The notes: a model not told the origin generated them from the sequence alone. 64,000 nt of DNA from Mycolicibacterium sp. lyk4-40-TYG-92 (GCF_030209435.1 NZ_JARVRX010000004.1:182650-246649); one strand, 5' to 3'; shown: positions 26,701 to 35,201, counted from the stretch's first letter. Numbers and translations: made by a program.

Positions 26701-27223
26701 GGCTGTGTGGCAGTTGGAGCGCACCATCACCGACAACACTGCGTTCAGCGAGGCCGTGGCGCGCGGGCTGTACAAGTTCACCGCCTACAAGGACGAGTAC
26801 GAGGTGGCGCGGCTGCTGGTCGACCCGGCGTTCCTGGCGGACGTTCAGGCGCAGGTGCCCGGTGGGGAGAACCTCACCTACAAGCTGCATCCGCCCGCCC
26901 TGCGCGCCATGGGCCGCACGAAGAAGGTCGGCTTCGGACCGAAATCGCATGGGGCACTGAAGCTGCTGGCAAAGGCGAAGGTGCTGCGCGGCACCAAGCT
27001 GGACCCGTTCGGTTACGCCCACGTCCGGAAAGTGGAGCGGCAGTTGCTGTCTCACTACACGGCCATGGTGCTGCGCCTCGCCAGCGAGCTGACCGCCGAC
27101 AACTACGCCACGGCCGTCGAGGCAGCCGGACTGCCCGACATGGTCCGCGGCTACGAGGATGTCAAACTCGGCAACGTCGAACTGTACTGGGCACGCCTGC
27201 GCGAGCTCGGCATCCCGGCCTGA
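23744..27223 (+). CDS. Indolepyruvate ferredoxin oxidoreductase (fused large protein)
   Basis: A 1159-residue thiamine-diphosphate enzyme of the 2-oxoacid:acceptor family, which decarboxylates aryl or branched 2-oxoacids to the acyl-CoA. The N-terminal domain has SGYQGSPLGGVDKML and GKGPGVDRATDALRHANM; the TPP-binding part has CSGCPHNRST and GGGIGCHTL. An iron-sulphur region near 641-690 contains CEGCGDCGTKSNC and CNTDYTCLDGDCP. The C-terminal gamma-type domain begins LLAGIGGTGIVTVNQVL at about 727. ATG 23744 follows GGAGG. Placed between an Lrp gene and an amino-acid dehydrogenase, it likely degrades 2-oxoacids made from aromatic or branched amino acids. Confidence 0.93.
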   Translation: MTSVLSRSELAAAEPAAPYDLDDRYRAGAGPVLLTGVQAIARMMVEQHVRDLRAGRRVATFVSGYQGSPLGGVDKMLLGMPGVLTEHDVVFTPGFNEELAATSVWGSQTDLPAGKATHDGVIGVWYGKGPGVDRATDALRHANMYGVNPRGGVLLLVGDDPASKSSTVPAVSERSLAALGIPVLFPRNAEEIITMGMQGVALSRASGCVVAMKIVADVADGAWTVDADVADIDITAPEILWDGKPFTYVQRPMAAPADSLLAEADLYGPRWATVRAFGDINRLDAIEVDPARAKVGIAATGTTFDAVRQALLDLGVDDAALHRAGIRLLRIGMPYPVGHQSVLAFARGLEQVIVVEDKTAFIETQIREILYGTADAPQIVGKHDAAGAPLFPLGGELTAARLLTPLRRVLRDHVELKRTAPPPLSLEVLSANRTAYFCSGCPHNRSTAIPEGSIGGGGIGCHTLVTMSGRSDSAVVGLTQMGGEGSQWIGQAPFTDVPHLFQNVGDGTFFHSGQLAVQACIAAGVNITYKLLYNEVVAMTGAQDVEGGLVVAGLTHKLTAEGVKQIIICADEPKRHDKKALAKGTLLWHRDRLDEAQKVLREIPGVTVLIYDQHCAADARRQRKRGTLPTRNTRVVINEAVCEGCGDCGTKSNCLSVQPVDTEFGRKTRIDQTSCNTDYTCLDGDCPSFVTVELTPDKKGRKTSRRSATEPPRVADPGFGAPTGTQNVLLAGIGGTGIVTVNQVLATAALRAGYEVESLDQIGLSQKAGPVVSHLRFSTGALEPSNRLTSGSADCIIAIDLLTATDNRNLAYGSAERTIAVASTSQTPTGDMVYDKSVAYPETRLLLDRLTAATRTLTHFDALAAAQALFGNTAAANFLVVGAAFQTGGLRLPEASIEEAIGINGVAVAANVAAFRWGRVAVADPAAFAAAVDAARPKSAPAVASPELLASTTFGGEVRRLVELRAGELVGYQNAKVARRYVETVQAVWQLERTITDNTAFSEAVARGLYKFTAYKDEYEVARLLVDPAFLADVQAQVPGGENLTYKLHPPALRAMGRTKKVGFGPKSHGALKLLAKAKVLRGTKLDPFGYAHVRKVERQLLSHYTAMVLRLASELTADNYATAVEAAGLPDMVRGYEDVKLGNVELYWARLRELGIPA

Positions 27224-27244
27224 CCGGCCACCACCTCAGCTGTC

Positions 27245-27303
27245 CTGCCGTCACACCTGCGGCAGTGTCAACACATGCCGCCAAACATGCGGCAGCAGAA
27301 AGG
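27245..27303 (+). promoter_or_regulatory. Leader with alternative hairpins before the amino-acid dehydrogenase gene
   Basis: Four complementary arms lie between the two genes: CTGCCG (27245-27250), GCGGCAG (27259-27265), TGCCGC (27276-27281) and GCGGCAG (27289-27295). Arms 1:2 and 3:4 can pair, or 2:3 can pair instead, extended by GTGT/ACAC. The last arm ends 4-8 bases before the AAGGA ribosome-binding site of the gene starting at 27312. This geometry suits attenuation, translational control or mRNA processing. As DNA, ACCTGCGGCAG and ACATGCGGCAG are also direct repeats about 30 bp apart. Confidence 0.45.
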
Positions 27304-27311
27304 AATCCGTA

Positions 27312-28379
27312 GTGACAGTGTCCACCCCCGCCGGAGTCTTCGGTCGCTCGCACAAGTTGAGCTCCCGCAGCCACGAGCAGGTCGTGTTCTGCGAGGACGC
27401 CGAGTCCGGCCTCAAGGCCATCATCGCCATCCACTCGACGGCGCTGGGCCCCGCTCTCGGCGGTTGCCGCATGTATCCGTACGCCGACGAATTCGAGGCG
27501 CTCGAGGATGTCCTGCGACTGTCGTGGGGCATGACGTACAAGGCCGCGGCGGCCGGGGTGAACCTGGGCGGCGGAAAGTCCGTGATCATCGGCGACCCGA
27601 CCAGCGACAAGAGCGAAGCGCTGTTCGCGGCCTTCGCGCGCTACGTCAACACCCTCGGCGGACGGTACGTCACCGCGGGAGACGTCGGCACCAACACCGA
27701 TGATCTCGACATCATGGGTAAGTACACCTCGCACGTCACCGGCCGCAGCACCGGAGCCGGTGGCTCGGGTGACAGCGCCCGCCTCACCGCACTGGGTGTC
27801 TTCAACGCCATGCGTGCCGGCGCCGAATCAGTCTGGGGCGCAGCGACGTTGGCGGGCCGAACCGTGGGCGTCGAGGGTGTCGGCAAGGTCGGCCGGGAAC
27901 TCATCGCCCTGCTGCTGGCCGACGGTGCCGACGTATTCGCCACCGACGTGAACGACGCGGCACTGCAGCGCCTGACGATCGATCACCCGTCGGTGCGCGT
28001 CGTCAATTCAGTTGCCGACGCCCCGGTCGATGTCTATGCTCCGTGTGCCCTCGGGGCTACTCTGACGCCTATGAGCGCTGAAACCATCGAGGCGAAGCTG
28101 GTCTGCGGTGCCGCGAACAACCAGCTCGCGACGCCGGACGTCGAGTCATTGCTCGGCCGTCGCGGGATCACCTGGGTACCTGACTTCGTCGCCAACGCCG
28201 GCGGCCTCATCCAGGTCGCCGGTGAGCTGCACGGCACGGACCGCACCGCCGTCGAGGCCGACGTGACCCGCATCTTCGACCGGTGCCGCGACATCATCGC
28301 CACCGCACACGAGGCGGGCATCAGCATCGGCGCCGCCGCGAACCTGTTCGCCGAACAGCGGCTCGACGGGGCCATCTGA
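27312..28379 (+). CDS. Glu/Leu/Phe/Val dehydrogenase family protein
   Basis: A 355-residue NAD-dependent amino-acid dehydrogenase. The substrate domain has ALGGCRMYPYADEFEALEDVLRLS and the catalytic-Lys loop GVNLGGGKSVI (Lys89); the Rossmann domain has VGVEGVGKVGRELIALL and AANNQLATPDV. The short length and these motifs match leucine/phenylalanine/valine dehydrogenases rather than hexameric glutamate dehydrogenase. It deaminates an amino acid to the 2-oxoacid that the upstream oxidoreductase could then oxidise. GTG 27312 with AAGGA upstream; an alternative GTG is at 27318. The stop overlaps the permease ATG. Confidence 0.9.
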   Translation: MTVSTPAGVFGRSHKLSSRSHEQVVFCEDAESGLKAIIAIHSTALGPALGGCRMYPYADEFEALEDVLRLSWGMTYKAAAAGVNLGGGKSVIIGDPTSDKSEALFAAFARYVNTLGGRYVTAGDVGTNTDDLDIMGKYTSHVTGRSTGAGGSGDSARLTALGVFNAMRAGAESVWGAATLAGRTVGVEGVGKVGRELIALLLADGADVFATDVNDAALQRLTIDHPSVRVVNSVADAPVDVYAPCALGATLTPMSAETIEAKLVCGAANNQLATPDVESLLGRRGITWVPDFVANAGGLIQVAGELHGTDRTAVEADVTRIFDRCRDIIATAHEAGISIGAAANLFAEQRLDGAI

Positions 28380-29881
28380 TGGGCGCCGGCGGCGGGCTTT
28401 TCCGCACCAAGTCGGTCGAGCAGTCGATCCGGGACACCGATGAACCCGATTCGAAGCTCCGCAAAGACCTGACGGCAAGGGATCTCACGGTTTTCGGCGT
28501 TGCCGTCGTCATCGGCGCCGGCATCTTCACCCTTACCGCTCAGACCGCGGGCAACATGGCAGGGCCGGCCGTGTCGGTCGCCTTCGTCATCGCGGCGATC
28601 ACCTGCGGGCTCACCGCACTGTGCTACGCCGAGTTCGCCTCGACTGTGCCCGTCGCCGGCAGCGCCTACACCTACGCCTACGCCACCTTCGGTGAGCTCG
28701 TCGCGTGGATCATCGGCTGGGACCTGATACTCGAGTTCGCACTCGCGGTATCCGTTGTCGCCAAAGGCTGGTCGCAATACCTCGGGCATGTACTCGGCGG
28801 GACGGTGTCGCCGGTGGTGCACCTCGGGTCCGTCAAGTTCGACTGGGGTGCACTGGTCATCATCGCGATCGTCGGCGTCCTGCTGGCGACCGGAACCAAA
28901 CTGTCATCGCGGGTTTCGGCCGTCGCCGTGGCGATCAAGCTCGCGGTGATCGTGCTGATCCTCGTCGTCGGCGCCACCTACTTCAAGGCCTCGAACCTCA
29001 CGCCGTTCATCCCGGCGGCGCAGCCCTCGGCGAAGGCCGACGGCGTACATCAGTCAATGCTGGCCTGGCTCACCGGAACTGGCGGTACGAGCTTCGGGTG
29101 GCTGGGCCTGCTGACCGCGGCCAGCATCGCGTTCTTCGCGTTCATCGGCTTCGACGTGGTCGCCACCGCGGCGGAAGAGACCCGCAACCCGCAGCGCGAC
29201 GTCCCCCGCGGCATCTTCGGCGCGCTGGCCATCGTCACCGTCTGCTACGTCGCGGTGTCCTTCGTCCTCACCGGCATGGTCCCGTACACCCAGCTCCAAG
29301 GGGAGAACGCCACCCTCGCAACGGCATTCGCCCTCCACGGTGACACGTGGGCCAAGAACATCATCTCCATCGGCGCGTTGGCGGGCCTGTCGACGGTCGT
29401 CATGGTGATGTTCCTCGGCCAGACCCGCGTCCTGTTCGCGATGTCCCGCGACGGCCTGCTCCCCAAGCGGCTTTCACACACCGGCAAGCACGGCACCCCG
29501 GTGCGACTGACCGTCATCGTGGGTGTCGTGTGCGCGGTGCTGGCGGCGTTCGTGGACTTCGGCACACTCGCGGGCATGGTCAACATCGGCACACTGGTCG
29601 CGTTCATCCTGGTGGCGATCGGCGTACCGATCCTGCGCCGGACCCGGCCTGATCTCAAGCGCGGCTTCCGCGTGCCCTTCGTCCCCGTGGTCCCGATCCT
29701 GGCGGCGCTGTCCTGCCTGTGGCTGATGCTGAACCTCGAAGTGGAGACTTGGCTGCGGTTCCTCGTCTGGATGGTCATCGGCGTGGTGCTCTACTTCGCC
29801 TACGGCCGATCGCACTCGATGATGGGGCGGCCCCGGCCTGAGGCGCACAAGCACCTCAACGTCACCCAGATCGCGGCGTGA
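28379..29881 (+). CDS. APC family amino-acid permease
   Basis: A 500-residue transporter with twelve or more helices. The first helix VFGVAVVIGAGIFTLTAQTAGNMAGPAVSV includes the unwound GAGIF motif that binds amino-acid substrate; ALCYAEFASTVPVAGSAYTYAY follows, and later FFAFIGFDVVATAAEETRNPQRDVPRGI. This pattern is that of cationic amino-acid transporter-type APC proteins. The ATG (28379) overlaps the dehydrogenase TGA, so the two are translationally coupled. It most likely imports the amino acid degraded by the two upstream enzymes; exact specificity is not readable from sequence. Confidence 0.93.
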   Translation: MGAGGGLFRTKSVEQSIRDTDEPDSKLRKDLTARDLTVFGVAVVIGAGIFTLTAQTAGNMAGPAVSVAFVIAAITCGLTALCYAEFASTVPVAGSAYTYAYATFGELVAWIIGWDLILEFALAVSVVAKGWSQYLGHVLGGTVSPVVHLGSVKFDWGALVIIAIVGVLLATGTKLSSRVSAVAVAIKLAVIVLILVVGATYFKASNLTPFIPAAQPSAKADGVHQSMLAWLTGTGGTSFGWLGLLTAASIAFFAFIGFDVVATAAEETRNPQRDVPRGIFGALAIVTVCYVAVSFVLTGMVPYTQLQGENATLATAFALHGDTWAKNIISIGALAGLSTVVMVMFLGQTRVLFAMSRDGLLPKRLSHTGKHGTPVRLTVIVGVVCAVLAAFVDFGTLAGMVNIGTLVAFILVAIGVPILRRTRPDLKRGFRVPFVPVVPILAALSCLWLMLNLEVETWLRFLVWMVIGVVLYFAYGRSHSMMGRPRPEAHKHLNVTQIAA

Positions 29882-29884
29882 CCC

Positions 29885-30412
29885 TCAGCTGCAGGTAACG
29901 CGAATCTCGAAGGGCTTGGTCACCATCACGGGCGGTAGCGCTGCCGTCACCCCGGTCGCGCTACCGCTGATGATGTACGTGTTGCCGTCCTTGGACGCAG
30001 TGGCCTGACCGCCCGACATGCCCTGCTGGTAGCCGAGGATGACGCCGTTGACGTTGCCCAGGATCACCGAGTGCACCGTCGCGCCGTCGGGCGTCAACAC
30101 CACCGCCACTCCCGAAACCTTCTGTCCGATGGCGATATTGAAGTTGCCGACCGCGTTGGTGCAGACCACATTTCCCGTGATGTTCTGACGCACCCCATCA
30201 ACGGTCACCTCGGCCTGACCGGCCGGGGGATTGCCTGTCGGCGGCTGCGTGGGCGAGGCCGTCGTCGTGGTAGTCGATGCCGATGATGACGTGGTCTTGG
30301 TTGTGCTGCTGGTCGAGCTCGTCGTCTCCGACGGTGGCTTCTCGCCACTACAGCCGGCGACCCCCAGCACAACCGCCATACCCACCGCACCGATCGCAAC
30401 CTGTTGCCTCAC
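29885..30412 (-). CDS. LpqH-like (19-kDa antigen family) lipoprotein
   Basis: A 175-residue lipoprotein. After a signal [17 protein letters not shown] the lipobox VAGC places the acylated Cys at 21. A 45-residue Ser/Thr-rich linker, a likely O-mannosylation region, precedes a beta-rich domain matching Lpq[43 protein letters not shown] and a terminal PFEIRVTCS. LpqH is a surface-exposed TLR2-active lipoprotein whose cellular role is unsettled. GTG 30412 is preferred because it gives a normal signal peptide. Convergent with the APC permease, 3 bases apart. Confidence 0.92.
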   Translation of the reverse strand: MRQQVAIGAVGMAVVLGVAGCSGEKPPSETTSSTSSTTKTTSSSASTTTTTASPTQPPTGNPPAGQAEVTVDGVRQNITGNVVCTNAVGNFNIAIGQKVSGVAVVLTPDGATVHSVILGNVNGVILGYQQGMSGGQATASKDGNTYIISGSATGVTAALPPVMVTKPFEIRVTCS

Positions 30413-30506
30413 CCTGGCACCCCTCTTGTCGTGGCCAACCCGCTTCACCACATCTACGCCGTTGAACCGGTCGCCGCATTTCTTTTCTTCAGATGCGACG
30501 GCCGGC

Positions 30507-31358
30507 CTACGGCGTCGGGTGGCTCGGGAGAAACACGTCGTTGAAGGTGACGGTGCGCAGGTTTCGGTTGCGGACGACGTCGGCGAGGCGGTCGAAGACG
30601 TGGGTCACCGGGGCATGGTTGAGGTGGCCGAGGACGATGCTCTGCGGCCGGAAATGCGTGTCGGCCATCTTCACGATGTAGTCCTCGGTGATGACCGTCG
30701 AGTCGGCCAGGGAGCCCGTCCACATCGTCGTGACGGTATAGCCGAGGTCGGCGGCGACGGCACGGACAGCCGCGTTGTGCCGGCCATACGGCGGCCTCAG
30801 ATACGGCCGCGCGTCGACACCGTACGTGCTGGACAGGAAGGCATGGTTGCGCTGAATCTGGTCGGCGATCTGTGCCGGTGACTGCGTGGTGAGGTCCGGG
30901 TGCGACCAGGTGTGGTTGCCCAGCTGGATCTGGCCTGATTCGACCAGCGGTCGCAGCAGTGACGCGTTGTCGGTCCACGACCGGTACGTGCCGTTGACGA
31001 AGAACGTCAGCCTGACGCCGGTGGCCTTCGCGAACTCGGTGTACAGCCGCACGACGTTGCTGTCGACGCCGTCGTCGACCGTGAGGGCCAGCAGGTCACC
31101 TTGGCCCGGCAGGACGCTCAGTACACCGGTCCCGGGCAGGGCGATGCGGGCTGCGGCCGGAGGCGGCGGCAGCAGCGCCGGCCTGGTTGTCGCCGCCGCT
31201 CCCAACAGTTCCGGCGCGTGCGGGGCGGCCGCGGCCCGGGGCGCCGTCAAAGCGGTGGCCAGCGCCGTTCGTGCCACCTCGATGGTGGCCACGACGGGCG
31301 GAATGGTGATGGCTGCCCCGAGGCCGGCCAAGAAGGCTCTTCGGTTCAGCACGGACAC
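30507..31358 (-). CDS. Polysaccharide deacetylase (NodB domain), exported
   Basis: A 283-residue NodB-fold deacetylase. The N-terminus has a twin-arginine-like signal ([15 protein letters not shown]) followed by an Ala/Pro-rich stretch. Catalytic motifs are TVDDG at 93-97, HTWSH at 149-153 (metal ligands) and RPPYG at 188-192; LGHLNHAP near the end fits the last motif. Such enzymes remove N-acetyl groups from cell-wall or other glycans. In the first motif the usual TFDDG is TVDDG, a conservative change. Start GTG 31358 (MSVLNRRAF); a longer frame from 31388 is possible. Confidence 0.9.
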   Translation of the reverse strand: MSVLNRRAFLAGLGAAITIPPVVATIEVARTALATALTAPRAAAAPHAPELLGAAATTRPALLPPPPAAARIALPGTGVLSVLPGQGDLLALTVDDGVDSNVVRLYTEFAKATGVRLTFFVNGTYRSWTDNASLLRPLVESGQIQLGNHTWSHPDLTTQSPAQIADQIQRNHAFLSSTYGVDARPYLRPPYGRHNAAVRAVAADLGYTVTTMWTGSLADSTVITEDYIVKMADTHFRPQSIVLGHLNHAPVTHVFDRLADVVRNRNLRTVTFNDVFLPSHPTP

Positions 31359-31409
31359 GGCCCGCAAGGTATCAGCAGTTCCTGGCAATCGCTGAACGAG
31401 CGCCTGCCG

Positions 31410-31844
31410 TCAGTCGAGGCAGAACTCGTTTCCCTCCACGTCCTGCATGACGATGCACGACTCGTTGATGTCGTCGGCGGGAAGCAATCGCACGCGGACC
31501 GCGCCGAGCGCGAGCAGCCGCTCGCACTCCGCCTCGAGCGCCGCGAGGCGGTCGTCCCCGACCAGCCCGGTGGCCACGCGCACGTCCAGATGCACCCGGT
31601 TCTTCACCGCCTTGCCTTCGGGAACGCGCTGAAAGAACAGGCGCGGGCCGACACCTCCGGGGTCGACGCAGGCGAACTTCGAGCCCCGGTGTTCGGGTGG
31701 CAGAGCGCGATCGAAGTCGTCCCACGAAGCAAATCCCCGCGGCGGCGGCGGTACGACGTAGCCCAGCACATCGCACCAGAACCGCGCCACGCGCTCAGGT
31801 TCCGCGCAGTCGAACGTGACCTGAAACTTCTTGACCTCAGCCAT
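31410..31844 (-). CDS. VOC superfamily (glyoxalase-like) protein
   Basis: A 144-residue protein with two beta-alpha-beta-beta-beta modules: KKFQVTFDCAEPERVARFWCDVLGY at the start and VHLDVRVA ... MQDVEGNEFCLD at the end. The family (vicinal oxygen chelate) includes glyoxalases, dioxygenases and antibiotic-binding proteins; here the Asp, His and Glu positions fit a metal-binding or degenerate site, and no substrate can be named. Two ATGs in tandem (31847, 31844); the second has better spacing from GAGG. It begins 8 bases after the upstream epimerase gene stops, so they form an operon. Confidence 0.85.
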   Translation of the reverse strand: MAEVKKFQVTFDCAEPERVARFWCDVLGYVVPPPPRGFASWDDFDRALPPEHRGSKFACVDPGGVGPRLFFQRVPEGKAVKNRVHLDVRVATGLVGDDRLAALEAECERLLALGAVRVRLLPADDINESCIVMQDVEGNEFCLD

Positions 31845-31852
31845 CATTCGCC

Positions 31853-32839
31853 TCAGCGGCCCAGGCTGCGCAAGCCGGCGACGGTGTCGGCCAGGGTGAT
31901 GCGCGGATCACGGTAGGTGACACCGAGGTCGCGCTCGCTCGGGGTGTCGTCCGAGTCGGGCATCTGGGTGTAGTACTGCATCGCCGCCTCGGTGAACGGC
32001 GTCTGGAACGGCAGCAATGGTCCGAGCCGATCAAGTACCTGACCGGCCATCCGCAGGACGGTGTCGGGAATCGGAACGGAGAGCATGGTCTTGTCACCGA
32101 CCTCGCTCAGCAGGCGCGCCAACTCGTCCACCGGGATGCGATGGCCGCCGGCCATGTAGCGGCGGGGTCCCTTGCCCGGCTCCAGCAATGCCGCGTGGAG
32201 ATCGGCCAGGTCCCGCCCGTCGACGACGGTCCACGCCGCACTGCGCCCGGGAATCGCCCCGAGTTGAAGTGCCTGGGCCACACCTTCGCCGGCTTCGCCG
32301 AACTGGTCTCCGACGGGTGGACCCATGACCATGCCGGGGTAGGTGATGTTCACGGCAGCCCCGGCGTCCTGCATGCCGCGGGCGTAGATCTCGACCTGGG
32401 CTTTGGACCGTCCGTAACCGTCCGTGCCGCCGAACACCGGGAGGTCGGCCTCCAGCTTGTCCACGTCGGGGTTGAACAGTGCGGTGATGCTCGACACGTG
32501 GATGATCGGATCAAGGCCCAGTTCCGCGGCGCCACCCAGCACGTTGCGCGCACCGTCCATGTTGGTGCTCAGCATCTGCGCCGTCTGGTTCGGGTCGGTG
32601 GCGACCAGCGCCGCGGCGTGTAGCACGGCGTCGCATCCGTCCAGCGCGCGCAGCACCGAGTCGCGATCGGTGATGTCGCCGACCACATGGTCAGAGATGT
32701 CGACGCCCAATTTGGCCACACTGGTTTGCAACCGGTCCGCGTTGCGCACCAGGAACCGGACCGAATGTCCCTTGTCCGCAATGGCTTTCGCGCTCCAGCC
32801 GCCGACGTAACCGGTACCGCCCGTGACCAGCACCCGCAT
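31853..32839 (-). CDS. NAD-dependent epimerase / extended SDR protein
   Basis: A 328-residue extended short-chain dehydrogenase/reductase. The nucleotide-binding motif TGGTGYVG is at 6-13 and the catalytic YGRSK at 142-146 (Tyr142, Lys146), with VSS near 114 as the Ser. It resembles sugar epimerases, dihydroflavonol-reductase-like and 3-beta-hydroxysteroid-dehydrogenase-like proteins; the substrate is uncertain. ATG 32839 (MRVLVTGGTGYVGG). A much longer open frame to 33223 exists but has no family homology. It leads the operon with the VOC gene. Confidence 0.9.
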   Translation of the reverse strand: MRVLVTGGTGYVGGWSAKAIADKGHSVRFLVRNADRLQTSVAKLGVDISDHVVGDITDRDSVLRALDGCDAVLHAAALVATDPNQTAQMLSTNMDGARNVLGGAAELGLDPIIHVSSITALFNPDVDKLEADLPVFGGTDGYGRSKAQVEIYARGMQDAGAAVNITYPGMVMGPPVGDQFGEAGEGVAQALQLGAIPGRSAAWTVVDGRDLADLHAALLEPGKGPRRYMAGGHRIPVDELARLLSEVGDKTMLSVPIPDTVLRMAGQVLDRLGPLLPFQTPFTEAAMQYYTQMPDSDDTPSERDLGVTYRDPRITLADTVAGLRSLGR

Positions 32840-32892
32840 GACGCCTCCCCCTCCGAAGTGAACTGCCGCTGTCCAGACGCTAGTACCTGCCC

Positions 32893-33561
32893 TCAGGCCG
32901 CAGGGTGGATCCGCGCGATGTGGCCCGGCAGTGTCGAGGCCAGCGTGGTGGCCGCCTCGTCGGACAGGGCGGTGTGCATGGCGCGGCCTTCGGCGGCGGG
33001 CAGTCGCACGCTCACGGTGGCCATGCCGTCGTGCGCGGGACGGAACCGGACATGTCGCCCGGCCGGGGCCCGGCGCGCCCGCTCCAGTGCAGCGTCGTGA
33101 TCCAGCCGGTAGACGATCCGTTTGACCTGGGCGGCGATCTCGGCGTCGCCCATTCCGTCGATGGTGGCAGGGTCGGTGCACAATTCCGCATCCAAAAGCT
33201 GGCGATCCAACACCGACAGGCACGCCGCCTCTTTGGTGATCAGCTCAGCCCGATGCTCGGACAACACGCCGGACTCCAAAGCCGCCAGCGTGCTCGGCAT
33301 ATCCGCGACCAGAATCCTGGCCATCGCCATCAACCGCTCGCCCCGGTGCGGAGACTCGCCCCGAGCCAAACCCACCTCCGAACCCAGCGCCGCCCGCGAC
33401 ACCCGCGGCCCACCCGCCCGTGCGGCCTCGACCCGCCGAGCCTCCAACGCCGCCGCCAACCGCGCCTGCTCGGCCGCCGCAGCCCCCTTCGCCTGCTCGA
33501 GCTCAGCCATGCGACCCAACAACGCCGCCTCGTCGGCGCCAGGCTCGAAGGCTTCGCTCAT
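32893..33561 (-). pseudogene. Truncated 13E12-repeat (DUF222) protein lacking the HNH domain
   Basis: A 222-residue frame starting MSEAFEPGADEAALLGRM, a typical opening of the 13E12/DUF222 HNH family. It keeps the coiled-coil-like region (AAAEQARLAAALEARR), the LASEV-like SRAALGSEVGLARGESP, and HVRFRPAHDGMATVSVRLPAAEG, but stops about 20 residues later (IARIHPAA). Intact members run to about 450 residues and end in an HNH nuclease domain. That domain is absent here, and the sequence on the other side of the stop is the epimerase promoter, so the gene looks like a 5-prime remnant. It may still be translated. Confidence 0.75.
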
Positions 33562-33616
33562 ACGTTCGAATGTACACCCGACCCCTGACACGTGCCGCGA
33601 TCCGTAGGCTGCCGCT

Positions 33617-34633
33617 GTGCACATCGACGTGATGACCGTTCCGCAGCCGTTGGCTCAGATGGGCGTACTTGCCCAGCGCACTCAGGCAGCCGGATTCTCC
33701 GGCCTGTTACTGACCGAGACCGGACGGACCGCATACCTGAGTGCGGCGGTCGCATCGCAGGCCGCTCCCGGACTCGAGCTGTCCACCGGTGTCGCCGTCG
33801 CGTTTCCACGCAGCCCTTTCGTCACGGCGGCGTCGGCGTGGGAACTGCAGGAAGCCACCGGCGGCAGGTTCAGGCTCGGTCTCGGCACCCAGGTGCGGAC
33901 ACATGTGGTGCGGCGCTACGGCATGCCCTTCGAGCAGCCGGGCCCGCGACTGCGCGACTACGTTCGTGCGGTGAAGGCTTGTTTCACAGCGTTCCGCACC
34001 GGCAAGCTGGACCATCACGGCGATTTCTATGACATGGACTTCATCACGCCCCAGTGGAGCCCCGGGCCCATCGATGCGCCCGATCCCAAGGTCGACATCG
34101 CCGCGGTGAATCCGTGGATGCTGCGCATGGCCGGTGAGGTCGCCGACGGCGTGCACATTCACCCACTCGGCGAGCCGGGTTACGTCGCGCGCCATGTGCT
34201 GCCCAATGTGGCTGCCGGAGCCGAGAAAGCGGGCCGCTCCCCCGCCGATATCGACACGATCATCCCGGCCATGACGATCGTCGGCGACACCGACGAGGAA
34301 CGCCACAACGAACGCGAGTTCGTCCGCGCCAGCATGAGCTTCTACGGCAGCACGCCGAATTACGCGTTCATCTGGGACGAAGCCGGTTTCGAAGGGACCA
34401 CCGCACGACTGCGCGAGAAGCAGAAGGCGGGCGATATGGCGGGCATGATGGCGCAGATCACCGACGACCACATCGCCGCGTTCGCCACCGAATCCACGTG
34501 GGATGAACTGGCGGACAAGCTGATTGCCAAGTACGAGGGTGTTGCCACCCGCGTCGTCCTCTACAACGCTCTCGGTGGTTCCGACCGTTTCGAGCGCTAC
34601 GGCGAGATCGCCCGGCGGTTGTCGGCGCGCTAG
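33617..34633 (+). CDS. LLM-class F420-dependent oxidoreductase
   Basis: A 338-residue luciferase-like TIM-barrel protein: FSGLLLTETGRTAYLSAAVAS, GRFRLGLGTQVRTHVVRRYGMPFEQPGPRLRDYVRAVKACF and later GEVADGVHIHPLGEPGYV. In mycobacteria this group mostly uses coenzyme F420 as hydride carrier, oxidising or reducing alcohols, imines or lipids; the specific reaction is unknown. GTG 33617 (MHIDVMTVPQP) starts 55 bases from the divergent 13E12 remnant. No partner enzyme is adjacent. Confidence 0.9.
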   Translation: MHIDVMTVPQPLAQMGVLAQRTQAAGFSGLLLTETGRTAYLSAAVASQAAPGLELSTGVAVAFPRSPFVTAASAWELQEATGGRFRLGLGTQVRTHVVRRYGMPFEQPGPRLRDYVRAVKACFTAFRTGKLDHHGDFYDMDFITPQWSPGPIDAPDPKVDIAAVNPWMLRMAGEVADGVHIHPLGEPGYVARHVLPNVAAGAEKAGRSPADIDTIIPAMTIVGDTDEERHNEREFVRASMSFYGSTPNYAFIWDEAGFEGTTARLREKQKAGDMAGMMAQITDDHIAAFATESTWDELADKLIAKYEGVATRVVLYNALGGSDRFERYGEIARRLSAR

Positions 34634-34709
34634 CGCCGCTAACCCTGCACGGTCGGCCGGATGGTGATGTCGACGACTTTGCCTGCGATACCGGTCATTT
34701 CATCCCTGT

Positions 34710-35201
34710 CTACGCGCCGTGCCCCGGGCTGAGATCCTTTACATCGTCGAAGTACACCGGCCGGCGTTCGGTTCCGGAGGTACCGCCGGCGACAGGTGCC
34801 AGGAGATGGCCGACGTGGTCGCCCATATCGAATCTCCCGATGATCTCGCCGACGAACCACGCCACCGCGGAATCGAGGATCGGCGTATCTGCCGGCCCGA
34901 CGTGCCAGTCGCATTGCCCAAACTTGTCGACGTCATCACCCGTCTCACTGCCGAACAGTTCGGCCAGCTTCAACTGCTCGCGCGGCAGCAGGTGCACGGC
35001 CAGGTGCGTGGCCGTCCGCGCGATCGACGTCGTGCGATTCGACGTGGACAGCCCGACCAGAAATCGCGGTGGGTCGATGCTGGCTTGCGTGGCGAAACCG
35101 ACCAGACAACCGCCGGTTTGGTCTTCGGCCTGTACCGTGACCACGAACATCGGGTAGTCGAGCAAGTCGATGAAATCGTCAAATGCGCTGTCTGGTGTCA
35201 T
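34710..35201 (-). CDS. Flavin reductase-like FMN-binding protein
   Basis: A 163-residue split-barrel flavin-binding protein: DLLDYPMFVVTVQAED, GCLVGFATQASIDPPRFLVGLSTSNRTTSIARTATHLAVHLL, ending with YFDDVKDLSPG. The family reduces flavins with NAD(P)H or serves as reductase component of two-component monooxygenases. ATG 35201 (MTPDSAFDDFIDLLDY) is preferred; longer frames run through the divergent moxR promoter. It lies alone between convergent and divergent neighbours, with 77 bases to moxR. Confidence 0.88.
   Translation of the reverse strand: MTPDSAFDDFIDLLDYPMFVVTVQAEDQTGGCLVGFATQASIDPPRFLVGLSTSNRTTSIARTATHLAVHLLPREQLKLAELFGSETGDDVDKFGQCDWHVGPADTPILDSAVAWFVGEIIGRFDMGDHVGHLLAPVAGGTSGTERRPVYFDDVKDLSPGHGA

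Noticed and set aside
25016..27055. 679-residue reverse frame
   Set aside because: Antisense to the indolepyruvate oxidoreductase; no domain.
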